NCBI GenBank assembly: GCA_029706075.1
Contig: JAINUG010000047.1
Coordinates: 4,709,830 to 4,773,829, forward strand
Direction of reading: 5' to 3'
DNA from: Aldrovandia affinis
Taxonomy: Eukaryota; Chordata; Actinopteri; Notacanthiformes; Halosauridae
Length of the DNA: 64,000 bases
Below the pieces are notes generated by a model, which had not been told where the DNA came from, did no database searches, and was given only the letters and a program-made list of their open reading frames with translations. Position 1 is the stretch's first letter, and each line of letters begins with the position of its first letter. Shown here in pieces: positions 1 through 11,140 of the stretch. Made by a program: the position numbers and the translations under genes.

Positions 1-780
1 GATAAGTTTCCTTCTCTGCAAAGCCACTACCATGCCTTTGTGACTTGTCGGTGTGGGTTCCTCTACCTTTGTAAAGCACTGCAGAGCAAATTATTCTTGG
101 TGTGCTCCTCAATAAGGCATTCAAAATGCATTTAAAAACTGCAAAATGCATTTAAAAACTGCATTTAGCATTCTTCCTTAAAATAATAACATGGCTAGTA
201 AATAATCCACATTTATTAGCCATGTACCTTTTCAGCACTGAAAGGAACATCAGATTTATCATTTAGGTTTACACCACTACGGTGCTACAGCTGTATTTGG
301 GGCACAGCTTTGTTACGACAGACAAAGGAACACAGTACACAGACCTAGTCATACATTGAGATTAGTGACTTCGTTCCTTTGTTATGATGTGCAGCCAGTA
401 TGTAATTCAAAACGACCAGAAACATGTTCCAGGAATGTGTAGAAAGGTGTAAGCTGTAAACACATCTCAACTAAAGGCACCTGTGCTAGTTCTATAATAT
501 ATGTTTTAAATATTGACTGGCATACCCACACATCTCTAAAAGCCAAAAAGACCGGTAGTTAATTATGCAATGGTAACCTGCTAGGAAAATGTATTGTCCT
601 ATCCACGTCAGCTAGACCCAACGGTTGTAAATATTTGTCATGGTGGATGTGGAACATGGCAGCTAAGCAGGTGTCTGCCAGTAACCTGAATCCCTGAGGT
701 AAATGACCTCATGACACCACTGCTTTAGAACAAGAAAGGTGGTGTGGTTTTAGCAACATATATACAGTTAGTAAACACAC
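1..780. other. Unassigned sequence, no gene seen
   Basis: AT-rich non-coding sequence. A short direct duplication (about 21 bp) lies near 124-165. I see no exon, RNA gene or recognisable transposon before the Tc1 fragment that follows. Confidence 0.5.
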
Positions 781-784
781 ACAC

Positions 785-1560
785 ACAGTTCCTTCAGATT
801 CTTGGGTTGACGTTTGTGGACTGCTTTTTTGTTGTTTGTCTAAGTCCCTTTGGACGTATGTTTGGGATCGTTGTCTTGTTGGAAGGTCCATCTGCAGCAA
901 AGATGTAGATTCCTGGCAGAGGGAACAAGATTTTTGGACAAAAGGTCTTGGTACATGCTGGGGTTCATGGTTCCATCTATTTTAATGAGGGCTCCAGGGC
1001 CTATGGATGCAAAACAATCCGAAAGCATTGAAGATCCACCATGTTTCACCATAGGTATGAGGTGCTTTTCAACATTACTTGCATTCTTGGGACGCCAAAC
1101 ATAACGCTGATGTGCATGTCCAAAAAGCTTGATCTGACCACAAGACACGGTTCCATTTGTAGTTCTGATGTAGTTTGGCGAATTTCGCCTTTTCAGTGAA
1201 TTGTCTTCAAAAGAGGCTTTATTCTTGCAACTGTGCCATAACGCCATTGTCATGTAGACACCTTGTAACCCCAAGGTTGTTTTGGAAATTTTGAACTGTG
1301 CCCCTTGGACTTCTTTTTGCCTCTCTAACCATCCGTCTCACTACACGTGGGGGGCAAGATAGACTTGCGTCTTCTACCTGGCAGGTAATTGTTCCATTGG
1401 CCTTAAACTTATAATTGACACAATAGTGGAAAGCGGTATCTAACTTTTTAGTGAATTTTTTTTTTGCCATCTCTTGATCTGTAGAGGTCAATAACCTTTT
1501 GTCTGGTGGTTTCAGGGAGTTCTTTGCCTTTCAACATGATGATGGCTGACCACCTTTTTA
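785..1560 (-). mobile_element. Tc1-like transposon remnant, internally deleted and frameshifted
   Basis: Minus-strand reading gives Tc1/mariner transposase in two overlapping frames. The N-terminal DNA-binding part (MVREAKRSPRGTVQNFQ) lies within 1219-1491 and the catalytic part (PMVKHGGSS, ALIKIDGTMN, FQQDNDPKHTS) within 840-1274. Soon after the second catalytic Asp (DNDPKHTS) the frame jumps straight to a C-terminal segment (RQPKNLKEL) near 785-820, so the region carrying the third acidic residue is deleted. The change of frame near 1219-1274 makes it inactive. No clean terminal repeats were located. Confidence 0.8.
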
Positions 1561-1660
1561 TACCATATGGAAACAAGAAACCATTGTAGGCCATATAGTT
1601 CCATAACCTTCCAATGAACTTCAAATAAGTTTATTTATGAAGATTTGTTTTTGTTGGATT

Positions 1661-2544
1661 TAGGAGTGGGCGCTATACCGGTATGCAAGTGACTACCGGT
1701 ATTATGCTGCGCCACGATATGGATTTTGCTATACTGTGGATACCGTTATATATTCATAAATTCTAATTTGGCATTCATATTGTTTTGTTAAAAATGTCAA
1801 TTGAGTGATAGTAGTTAGTAGCTACATCTATTTTTTTATTTATCTAACCTCCAGGTTCCTACGAAAAAAAGAAGCATGTTAATATGTTGACCTATTTTTT
1901 TGAGCGGACGTTTTATGCATTTGTTGCACGCATGTAGCAACAAACAAGCATGCAGGCAGCTGCAGTTAGCAGCAGACTACGTACTAATATTTATAGCCTA
2001 TTACAAGTGCAGAAGTAAAGAATCGAAAATGAGCGAACACGCAGAAAGTGATGTTGCTCAAGAGCAGGATGATGACGAATTGGTTAAAAAGAAAGGGCTC
2101 CTCTGTCGTTTGGAACTGGTTTGGGTTCAAAATCTCCGACCTCGACCAACAAACAATACTATGCAAGTTGTGTCGCCGTGTTGTTTTAGCCAAAGGTGGA
2201 AACACCAGCAACCTGTTTACCCACCTGAAAACCATGCATGTCCGTGAATATGAGGAATGTACCCGAATGTGTGAAACAGTTAGCCCAGGAGCTCGCCCGA
2301 AGACAAGCCAGACTCCCACTCAGCAATCAATCAAGTCATCATTCGCTGCCGGTACTCGCTATAACTCTTTCTGGTTATATAAGGTTAAAATACATATTTT
2401 GCCTTAACTAATGTCATTTAACTAAGAAGGGCTATTAAAATGTGATTCAGATTTATTTTCTCATATATCGTGATATCATATCGATATCGTCTGGACAGTG
2501 GAAAATATTGTGATATGAATTTTAGCTCATATCGCCCACCCCTA
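1661..2544 (+). mobile_element. hAT transposon, internally deleted, with 8-bp target duplication
   Basis: The left end begins TAGGAGTGGGCG and the right end finishes CGCCCACCCCTA, an imperfect terminal inverted repeat. Both ends are flanked by GTTGGATT (1653-1660 and 2545-2552), a perfect 8-bp duplication, which is the hAT signature. The 884-bp body carries only a BED zinc finger exon (about 2080-2260). The RNase H-like transposase domain and its dimerisation region are absent, so this is a non-autonomous deletion derivative. Confidence 0.88.
2048..2407 (+). pseudogene. BED zinc-finger N-terminal exon of hAT transposase
   Basis: The 119-codon open frame contains a BED finger: SVVWNWFGFKISD, then CKLCRRVV (CxxC), GGNTSNLFTHLKTMH (paired His), which matches ZBED/hAT N-termini. 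After the finger the frame runs into the element 3' end with no catalytic domain. The frame is open, so a short DNA-binding peptide is possible, but nothing shows that it is expressed. Confidence 0.7.
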
Positions 2545-2564
2545 GTTGGATTCAATTTTAAATA

Positions 2565-3029
2565 ATAGTTAGGGGTGTGAATAATTGTGATCCAGATGTC
2601 TGTTGATTTTAAAATACATTTTAAAATCAACACTTTAATACTATTATTCAATGTGTCAAGGGGAACAGTGTCAAAAATCATGACAGCATACGCTAAACAA
2701 GAAAAAACTGGATCAGGAAAGAGAAACAGTGGTCGCGAGTGAAAGCTCATCGTCAGGGACAGATGGACACTTAACAGGATAGTTACTAAAACCCACAAAG
2801 GTTGTAACCAAGGCCAATGCGCAACAATGTATAACCTGTTGTAATGAGCACAAAACATGGAGCCGTCTTTTACTCGTTTTCTTATATCTGGATGGGTTTA
2901 TATGTTTGGAGAAAGCCAAAGGAAGCCTTCAACCCACATTGCCTGTTTCCAACTGTTAAACATGGTGGTGGATCTGTTATGGTATGGGCAGCCATCTCTT
3001 TGGGAGTCATTGGGTCTGATTATATCTAC

Positions 3030-3030
<1 letters not shown>
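2565..3030 (+). mobile_element. Tc1-like transposon fragment (5' part), decayed
   Basis: The plus strand carries a terminal-repeat-like start (GTGTGAATAATTGTGATCC) about 20 bp after the hAT right flank, then decayed transposase: GTVSKIMTAYAKQEKTGSGK, and later YVWRKPKEAFNPH and [17 protein letters not shown] at 2860-3015. Stops and frameshifts lie between these pieces. The copy breaks off at an AT/AC microsatellite. Confidence 0.75.
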
Positions 3031-3066
<36 letters not shown>

Positions 3067-3067
3067 C
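3030..3067. repeat. (AT)n(AC)n microsatellite
   Basis: A run of about 12 AT units passes directly into AC units. Confidence 0.95.
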
Positions 3068-3121
3068 ACGGCTTGAATGAATAATTGATTCTGATTGGCT
3101 AACAGCCATGCGTATATCATG

Positions 3122-3464
3122 TACACTGCCTGTCCAAAAAAAAAGTCACACACTCTAATATTTCGTTGGACCGCCTTTAGCTTTGATTACGGTACGCATT
3201 CACCGTGGCATCGTTTCGATAAGCTTCTGCAATGTCACAACATTTATTTCCGTCCAGAGTTGCATGAATTTTTCACCAAGATCTTGTATTGATGATGGGA
3301 GAGTTGGACCAGGCTGTCTCCAATTGGCAGTCTTCTCCAGCACATCCCAAAGATTCTCAATGGGGTTATGGTCTGGACTCTGTGGTGACCAATCCATGTG
3401 TGAAAATGATGTCTCTTTGCTTAGTTAAATCCAGGTGGTGACTTTATTTTGGCCAGGCAGTGTA
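3122..3464 (-). mobile_element. Short non-autonomous Tc1 with TA target site
   Basis: The ends are CACTGCCTGTCCAAAA (from 3124) and the mirror TTTTGGCCAGGCAGTG (to 3462), flanked by TA at 3122-3123 and 3463-3464. Inside, the minus strand encodes only the transposase C-terminus (3397-3200: [20 protein letters not shown], ending LIETMPR). The Glu of PIENLW, the third catalytic acid, survives, but the rest of the catalytic core is absent. Confidence 0.85.
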
Positions 3465-3604
3465 TATGCATGGGCAACTCCTTCTCACTTCTAAAACAAG
3501 TTACATATTAATTCACCCAAAGACACACGCTGCATAAAAAAGAATCAATGTTACTTCAGCACTTTGAACTTCTGATTTGTATGATCAGAATTCCATATTC
3601 AAAC

Positions 3605-4360
3605 TAGGGCTGTGATAGTACAAAATTTTCACGGTATGATAATCATACTACTCAATATCACGGTTTTTGGTATATCATGGTGTCAGTTTTTAAGCTAAAA
3701 ATACTATCACACAAAGTTTACAACTCAATCTGTTTATTGTATGGCTCTTTGCAGATTTATATACCATTTTAATTGAAAAATAAACCAAAAAATGCAACTG
3801 AATATAGTTCACTCCTTGTAATTGTATGTTCAAATCAATTTAAATCATTCACTTTGCAAATTAATTTGCGAATTTTGCTTTATCGCATTATCAGCTTATC
3901 AGATATAGTACTATATTTAGCTACTCACTTTTTCCATTGTGGCATAACGGGAAGGATGGAGTGCAAGGTTTGACGTGTTCCCTCCTCTGTCTGGCCATTA
4001 CATGTTTTCCACATTCTCTACAGATCGGAGATCCGTTCTCAAAAACAACACCATCTTTTTTTCTGAATCCAAAGTCCACACGGATGAACAAATTTGCTTT
4101 TTGGGGGGATAAAATTTGTCACTACAGACCGCCACGGCATTGGAATCAGCGTTGGACATCGCAGGTTTTATAAGGGTCTGCAAACAGAGACCCTAGCTAG
4201 CTAGCTGTGTAGCTAGCTAGCTAATAACAGTACCAAACCAATAACCAATAACAGCTGAAACCATACCGTAGAGGTACAACACGTTTGGAGTACATGGTGC
4301 TAGCTAGCTAGCTAACTAGCGACTCTAGCACTAGTCTCTCACGTAAGTTATCGATTACAT
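3605..4360 (-). mobile_element. Decayed hAT element with BED finger, 3' end at left
   Basis: A hAT-like terminus (TAGGGCTGTGATAGTA) starts at about 3605, followed by sub-terminal CGGTATGATAATCAT. On the minus strand near 4110-3940 a frame reads FGFRKKDGVVFENGSPICRE, then CGKHVMA, which is a BED finger with its CxxC. Just beyond, the usual GGNTSN segment is scrambled. The right end is uncertain. A matching terminus lies at 9120-9192 with a degenerate flank (TTCACAAC against TTCAAAC at the left), so the original element may have been much longer and filled by later insertions. Confidence 0.5.
4188..4320. repeat. GCTA-rich simple sequence
   Basis: Two blocks of repeated GCTA units (about 4193-4222 and 4303-4320) flank a short unique stretch. 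I read this as low-complexity sequence. Confidence 0.6.
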
Positions 4361-4372
4361 AGCTTGCCAACA

Positions 4373-4735
4373 TGTCACCATGGAATTTGACTGAACTGGA
4401 ACAGTTCTGCAAGGAAGAATGGGCAAATATTGCCCAATCTAGGTGCGCAAAGCTGGTAGAGACATATCCAAACAAAGTCCATCCATCTACAAAGTATTAA
4501 ATCAGGGGACTGATCACTTTTCCAACCCTGTTATTCTAGTTTTTCATTTTTTATTAATTATCAGAAATTGTGCCCTTTTTTTTCACTTGAATGTTGTAAG
4601 GCAAAATGTGTAAATAAAGCTGGAAAAAGATGGATTTTATGTACTTTCATTTCAGGCTGTAAGACAAAAAAAGTGACTATTTCAAAAGGGTATGATGACT
4701 TTCTATAGGCACAAGGAGGATATCACAAGATCTCA
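4373..4735 (+). mobile_element. 3' end of a Tc1-like transposon
   Basis: The plus strand reads the transposase C-terminus (PWNLTELEQFCKEEWANIA, then CAKLVETYPNKV) and then an AT-rich 3' UTR and a Tc1 terminal repeat, with GTGACTATTTCAAAAGGGTA and ACTTTCTATAGGCAC near 4675-4712. The 5' part of the element is missing. Confidence 0.7.
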
Positions 4736-4740
4736 ATAAC

Positions 4741-6992
4741 TTTTTGGAAAATGCTATAAAATCATATTTTTTATTGCATTAAATGTTTATTTGTATTTAT
4801 TCTAATGTTATATAGTGTTTTTCCAAGCATATAAACACTGCCCAGATAATAAATTATTCCACACAAGATGGAACCCACTGTTTCGCCAAAGGTCTTTTCA
4901 CTTCTCTTCTCAGAGGAATCGTTTGACTCTCTTTGTCCCTTTTAAATATTTCTTCCATTTCCTGGATTTCAAGATCCTTCAAAAATAATGACGTAGCAAA
5001 GTAAAAAACGTCCTGAAGGCCTTTCATGTGGGAAACTACACATCACCATCCCCTCCACCTCTTGAGCTGGAGTTGTTTTTCAGGATTATGAATGAAGGCC
5101 TGTGATTCTCCCCCCATTCTGACGAGACCCTTACAATGGGTGTTTAGTTTCTTCCCATAATTAGTATCTGTAGAGGCTGCTAAAAAGGAGATGGGTGGGT
5201 ACAAATAACTGCCGTAATTCAAGTCAGACAAAAAAAAGTCATTCACACTGCCTGAAAATTACTGCAGGCTGTAGGCAGAAAGGCAAAGAATTGGACGTGC
5301 ACTATAACTGAAGGTACTGTGGAAAGAGACAGCAGAGAGGCTCAGCTATTTCCAGGCTTGGCCGATCTAAGCTATGACCCCTACATTACCCCAGACTCTA
5401 TAGTGCACTGGCTACTCAAGTCATTGTGGCAGTTTGCTTTTCTGTTCAACCTGATCTTGTTTTCTGATGGAAGATTGAAGGCTCAATTTGGGCAACCATA
5501 GCATGGAACAGTGGATGGGACACTGGACTGAGGAATTGTTGATTCAAATTACAGGTTGTGTAATTTTGTTACATAAATCAAAATAAAATAGGAAATCACC
5601 TATAGTTTTGCAAAAAACAAGCTATATTATCCAAGTCTCTTTATAAGATAGGCCTACTTATGGACCATGGACCATTCTTTAATACATTTTCAGCCCTAAA
5701 GGGTTCTTACAAAAAGCTTTTAAGTTTGCACCCATGTGTATGGTGCTTCATCCAAATTGCTCCAATTAACTTAAATATAAACAGTTAACAAATACTGTAA
5801 TTTGGTGTTGCCAATCAGTGTTGAGATATTCTGATCAGTACAGACTTAAATTTATCTGAAGAGAAAAACAAGCCCTCCATTTGATAAATACTGGTATATT
5901 CATGTCTGAAACCATGAGGGAAATAGGAAGGATCAAAGCTTTCATCAGGATTTCAAAAGGAGGTAAGGCAGAAGGAAAAGACATTGCTGCTGAGTGGGAC
6001 ACGGACTACCATTACAGTGTATGATTTATTTGGCTTTGCCATTAGTGAAGCACTTGATTTATAACCTGGCTGGGTGTGGATGCAGATGTGGAGAATGGAG
6101 AGGGGAAGAGATGACTGAAGTCAATTTAATTTTGTTTACTTCATGATGAGGCAGGATGGAGTCACATTGAACCATTTTCGTAGAGCCTTTCCTGTTTAAA
6201 CGAGCATAAAGTCTCTAGAATGGGTGACACTAACCTGGGGGATTATACAGGGGTGATGCTGGTTTTAAGATCACTTTACACATGATTTACAATGTCATAA
6301 TTTTTATAAGAGGATCTAGCTACACTTTCTATTCCATTTAGCTTCTTTAGAAGTGCTCGAGTGCAACAATTATACAATTATACAATTCCTCATGAGAAAA
6401 AGAATGCTGCAGAATGCAGACTGCAAATTTGGATATTCCTGCAGCTGATCATAACAAAGGAGAAATGCATGACTAGATTTAAAAGCTTAACAGCAAAACG
6501 GATGTATTCAGTTACAAGCACCTACATTATATACTGTGCATCATCCCTGTCCAAATAACATAAGAAAGGACTGAGAACGATGCCTTTACCGAGAAAATTG
6601 AGTCATTAGTTCAGCAGACCATGCATTGTGCAGGCTATTACATGCTGTAGCACACCCCTGTGATTTCCTGTAACAGGCAGGAAGTGACACTTAGGGAATA
6701 ACCATAATAAACGGTTTCCTTGGTTAGCAATTTGCTGCAATTAGTCCAATACTGAGTTCTAGCTTACAATGTTAAATATTTAGACTGCCAAAACTGGATG
6801 CGACTAAGAAAAGTATGATAGTTAATTTAAAAATAATGACCTCTTGCTGCATTTGGACTGACCCACCTTTGCCATATGTGTTCCACTGTGCTGTGACCCA
6901 ATATGGTGGTTTTAATTTCAACTGATCAAGTCTCACCTAGGCCTACTGCTCAAAGGTTGATAACCATGGAACTATTTGGACCTCTTGGTATA
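4741..6992. other. Unassigned sequence, no gene seen
   Basis: Intergenic AT-rich DNA. Several short open frames occur, but none has splice sites, a family motif or biased composition. I see nothing to annotate. Confidence 0.5.
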
Positions 6993-7376
6993 TAATGTAA
7001 ATATCCATCCATCCATCCATTATCTAAGCCGCTTATTCCTGGTCAGGGTCGCGGGGGGCTGGAGCCTATCCCAGCATGCGTTCCGGGCGAGAGGCAGGAA
7101 TACACCCTGGACAGGTCGCCAATCCATTGCAGGGCACACACACCATTCACTCACACACTCATACCTACGGGCAATTTAGACTCTCCAATTAGCCTAACGT
7201 GCATGTCTTTGGACTGTGGGAGGAAACCGGAGTACCCGGAGGAAACCCACGCGGACACGGGGAGAACATGCAAACTCCACACAGAAAGGCCCCGGGCCTG
7301 GATTCGAACCCGAGACCTTCTTGCTGTGAGGCGACAGTGCTATCCACTGCACCACCATGCCGCCCTAATGTAAATA
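6993..7376 (-). repeat. tRNA-derived SINE with (ATCC)n tail and target duplication
   Basis: Read on the minus strand, the element starts GGGCGGCATGG with a polymerase III A box (TGGTGCAGTGG, complement of 7344-7354) and B box (GGTTCGAATCC, complement of 7300-7310). It ends in GGAT repeats (7004-7020). The 362-bp body is flanked by TAATGTAAATA (6993-7003 and 7366-7376), an 11-bp duplication expected of LINE-driven insertion. It belongs to a common fish repeat group, and the intact boxes and duplication suggest a fairly recent copy. Confidence 0.88.
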
Positions 7377-7381
7377 AATGA

Positions 7382-7410
7382 ACAATTTATTTATTTATTT
7401 ATTTATTTAT
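7382..7410. repeat. (TTTA)n microsatellite
   Basis: About seven TTTA units between the SINE and the long hairpin. Confidence 0.9.
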
Positions 7411-7411
7411 A

Positions 7412-7604
7412 GAACCGGAGTTCTATACGTAACAGACGTTGTGATCTCTCGAAAACAGAAAAAACTAAAGCACAAACGGCAGGATTTTTCCTTATGTAAT
7501 AAGATGGTGTATCTTATTACATAAGGAAAAATCCTGCCGTTTGTGCTTTTGTTTTTTCTGTTTTCGAGAGATCACAACGTCTGTTACGTATAGAACTCCG
7601 GTTC
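7412..7604. repeat. Near-perfect inverted repeat, 94-bp arms, 5-nt loop
   Basis: Left arm 7412-7505 and right arm 7511-7604 are reverse complements with one mismatch, around the loop GGTGT. The register is exact. The arms begin GAACCGGAGTTCTATACGTA and contain CTCTCGAAAACAG. The right arm runs on into DIRS-like terminal sequence, while the left arm abuts the TTTA microsatellite. I read it as two facing copies of a DIRS-type inverted terminal repeat. The structure is seen directly; its origin is inferred. Confidence 0.9.
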
Positions 7605-7760
7605 CCTGGGTAAGCGAAGGCAACGTCACAGCTATGGGAATACGCCCACTCAGGGGAGGACGGGCTGAAGTCCTTATATAACAGACCCAAAAGTGTGTGT
7701 CAATCATCATGGAGGCCCCACCACCCAAAGGATATGAATACCACTGATTGACCATGAGTC
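7605..7760 (+). mobile_element. DIRS-like retroelement 5' end fragment
   Basis: This stretch continues the hairpin right arm as CCCTGGGTAAGCGAAGGCAA, has a TATA-like CTTATATAAC near 7673-7682, and then ATG GAG GCC (MEAPPPKGYEYH, stopped at once) near 7710-7748. The layout resembles a DIRS terminal repeat leading into the first codons of a gag-like frame. It is truncated after that point. Family assignment rests on general layout and is tentative. Confidence 0.4.
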
Positions 7761-9119
7761 CTCCATTAAAACCTTCCTAAATGCCCTGACTGAGGGGTTC
7801 ATATCCATAAAAATACTGTGGTAATCGTGTTACCATGGTATCTATGAGTAATATAAATTCAGTGATATAAATTCATTAAATTACCCAATATTAGCGTATG
7901 TATATACATCCACCTCTGCATTCACGTGCCCCAATGTGTACTTATTATTATTCAATACATGAATGTTATCTCTTCAAGCCAATGAGTATTACAGATATTT
8001 AAAAAAACAAACACCTTTGTTTCGTGAGTATAATGTTTTAGCTTACTAGTTGGTTATCTGCCTCATTGGTGTAACAATGCCGATTGGGGTTGAAATGAAT
8101 TGGTTAGTTTTATGTAGCTAAGGTTTATTGACAATTCACCGTTAGCAAGCTAATTAGCTAGATACCTATGTAATATAAGCAGCGCTTGACTATGCCGTTA
8201 CGTGCCTTGCTGATACACATGCGAAAAAAATATTCTTCTGAGAAAAGTTGAATATGTAGGCTATATCTTTGCGTTTTTTGAATAAGTCAAAATGGTTCGT
8301 GTTAGCTAGTAATCAATGAGTATGAATGAAGTCTACAGGAACTGTAGCCTATACTGTAGCTAAAATATTTTGCAACAGTCTCATGCTTATGAAAAACCTA
8401 GCCAACATATAGCCACTGGAATTAATATTATTTTATATTAATATTGGCATTCCGAGGGTGTTGCAGGTACATACCTAACAACAACCTGCTAATATTCAAT
8501 ATAAAAAGTATCACTTCCAATATTAATGATATGCCAGGGCCTATGGTTCCTTATCGGTCTAATAAAATTGCTTGAACGGTCTAAATAGGTAGCGAAGTGT
8601 ATTCGCAAATTGAGCATTCATGTGGAACACTAAAGGCTTCAGTGAAATTCTGGTTTCGAGTAGCGAGTCTGTAGCTAATTAGCAAGCTACCTACTATGAC
8701 TGGTGACAACTGAACTGCATTAGGGGTGACTGACAGATTGATAAACAGCAGTCAAAGCAGGAGAACAAATTCTAGAGCAACATTTTGTTCTATTACAGTA
8801 CATTTTCAAAGATAAGATTGTTAGTTAATCAACCTGTTTGCCGACCTCAGAGAGAACCATCCTGCACTGTCTGAACTTTCTTCCAATGACAATTATTGCT
8901 TTGAACCCCACAAAATAGAAATGGATCCTCGCGAAATACAATGCATGAAGTGAGCTGCTGAATCTAAAGCTATAGACACACTGCCGTAGCAACCTCATAA
9001 AACAGAAGTCAGTAAAACCTTGGAGAGTACTTACGCAACTTTTAGTTCAACACATATTAAACTAGTGGAATTATTTTATATTAAATACCATATACCACCA
9101 ACTCGATTGTCACGGCGTA
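7761..9119. other. Unassigned sequence, no gene seen
   Basis: AT-rich DNA without coding potential. If the ends at 3605 and 9192 belong to one hAT copy, this would be its internal non-coding part. Confidence 0.4.
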
Positions 9120-9200
9120 GGAAAATGTTTATGGTATGATAACCATCAATTCTGACACTGTAGTATACTGTAAAAAGTGTACAGTGACATCCCTATTCAC
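9120..9200 (-). mobile_element. hAT-like terminus
   Basis: The sequence contains GGTATGATAACCAT and ends GTGACATCCCTA at 9192, the mirror of a TAGGGATGTCAC-type hAT end. The following TTCACAAC resembles the flank left of 3605 with one base missing there. It may be the 5' end of the same element as 3605-4360. Confidence 0.4.
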
Positions 9201-9639
9201 AACGATTCTCGATTCACGAATGATTCTCCTTTCCTCACTCAGGGAACCAGCACCAGATTAGTCAATAAACAAAGCCCTCTCACGGCACTGGTTGAAATTC
9301 AGGAGGAAATCTTGCCATGTTACAAAATATAATAACAATAAAAGGGAGCGGGGCCAAAGGAGCCATGGACTCCAAGAAAACACATAATAAAGTGGACAAT
9401 AAAATGATCCAGTGGAAATACACATTCAAATGGACAATAGCAGGGAGTTGTGGACTGTATACCCAATGTCACATGAGCATCATGGTAGGAGAATACAGCA
9501 CAATCACACCGAGGCAATAAAGAGGGCACAGTGTAACGATCACTTGTTTCTCACAGGCTGACGGCAATCAGCACAACAATCATTATATTCATGTATTAAT
9601 TATTATGCATCATCATATTCACTGCATCTTGTTTTTTTG
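9201..9639. other. Possible DIRS-associated sequence, otherwise unassigned
   Basis: The stretch around 9235-9260 (ACTCAGGGAACCAGCACC) resembles DIRS terminal sequence. The rest shows no coding similarity I can identify. Confidence 0.25.
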
Positions 9640-11000
9640 CTTTTTTTAACCTTTGCCAAGGATATAACTACATCAGGACAGTGTCACACAGACACTGTGA
9701 ACATAGACAGCATGCCGGGATTAAACCGGGTGATGTGCAGATTCAAAAATCCTCTGAGACACAGAGGGTCTGGTAACAACCACACCATAAAAGCAGGTGA
9801 ACATTGACCTGGCCGTGGCATTACAGAGCTCTTCTTGGGAGGCTTCCTGAAAGAGTACCCATGAAGCAAACATACCCAGCATGAAGTGGGCATGCAGCTC
9901 TCCCAGAGGTGTGTGACCCTGACAATTACGTATATGACGGATTGCATCAACAATCGCATGAGAAAGATGCTTAGACAATGTAGGTCCACTAGTCATTGTG
10001 CTAAAACACACAAACAATTGATCGCTTCTCCTCTGCACTCTGTCAATCACAGCTGGAAGAAGAGCGATTGAGGGAAATGCATACAGATACGCTGGAGGCT
10101 ACGGGTGTGCAAGCACATCTACCCCACTACAGGCAGTGAGTCGATTCACTGGACTCAAAGAGGTACACTTATGCTCTGCCTAACATGAGCCAGATGCACT
10201 CAAATACCTGTGGTTTGAGACCCCACTCCAGCAAGAGGATACTGCCTTTGGAGAGATCTGCACCACAATTTAGGTGACCTGGGAGATTTATTGCCCAGAG
10301 AGATAACAGCTCTGACCAGTAGAGAACACACCACGCCAGTCAGAACAGCAGTACAGAGCCAGTTTGGGCTTATTGGTGGTGAGACCTGTGACCAACTGGG
10401 GCGACAGATAGGCAGCCCCTGAGGGAAAGGTGAGGAAGTCCTCCTCAGCCACCATAGCACTGCCAATGTAGGGGGTAAAACCCTGCATGGGAGACCGCAC
10501 CGAGTATAGATGGTTCCATGTAGTTTTTACCTCTTAGACCACACCCAGAAGGAAAGGAGCCGACTGCAGGTTTTTGTTGCCATAAAAACGGCCATCCATC
10601 AGAGACAGAGTGGATGTAGGCAAAGTGGGCAATGGAAGCCTAGTGTAGCTGTGGTCCTGCTGACAACCTCATGTAGCTCGTTTGAAAGCATTTTACCAAA
10701 TTTGGGGAAGAAGCATTAGCGCTGCCATAATTGTCATCTCCTGTTGTCCTCCAAGGAAGAAGTTATGGATAATTTGTCCTTGGAGATGAATGAGCGCACT
10801 TTGCTGCTGTCGTCAGTTGGCAAAGTGAAGTCTGGGAACGAGATTGGGCAGTAAAACCTGGTTGGCGCTGTGCGGTTGCAGAGCTCAGTAGCTCAGGGGC
10901 TCGATGGGGATTGACACGCAACTTCTGTCTGCCCCTGACTGGGCATATTTCTATAGCTGTGGTGTCAACCTGACCGAACAAAAGGGAAGCATGTTGTTTT
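9640..11000 (-). mobile_element. Decayed DIRS-like retrotransposon (gag, RNase H and tyrosine recombinase pieces)
   Basis: On the minus strand the right part (about 10900-10400) reads a gag-like series with stops, including SPNLVKCF, SYMRLSAGPQ, GFYPLHWQCYGG and LPHLSLRGCLSVAP. The middle (10200-10060) resembles the RNase H end (DVLAHP, then YAFPS and ALLPA in mixed frames). The left part (10050-9721) resembles the tyrosine recombinase C-terminus: LSHAIVDAIRHI, QGHTPLGELHAH, ASWVLFQEASQEELCNATA, FTCFYGVVVT. The conserved HxxR is altered to HFML and most of the reverse transcriptase is absent. The order gag-RNase H-recombinase fits DIRS. The match is by eye. Confidence 0.55.
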
Positions 11001-11140
11001 TTTCTAACATGAACTATTAATAATACGTGAACAACGCCATATTGCCATGCTAGACGCAAGCACCTTTGGCTATGATATAAAGGACAAACATGACTACTTA
11101 TGCTTATCTCACTCAGACTGTACCTGAAACCTACTATCAT

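Noticed and set aside
2048-2407. Host ZBED gene
   Set aside because: Enclosed by hAT ends and an exact 8-bp target duplication. It is a transposon exon.
5043-5246. 67-codon minus-strand frame as an ARHGEF28 exon
   Set aside because: No flanking splice sites fit and no similarity to the expected N-terminal residues.
7295-7366. tRNA gene
   Set aside because: A and B boxes are present, but the sequence continues into a 362-bp SINE with target duplication and lacks a credible cloverleaf.
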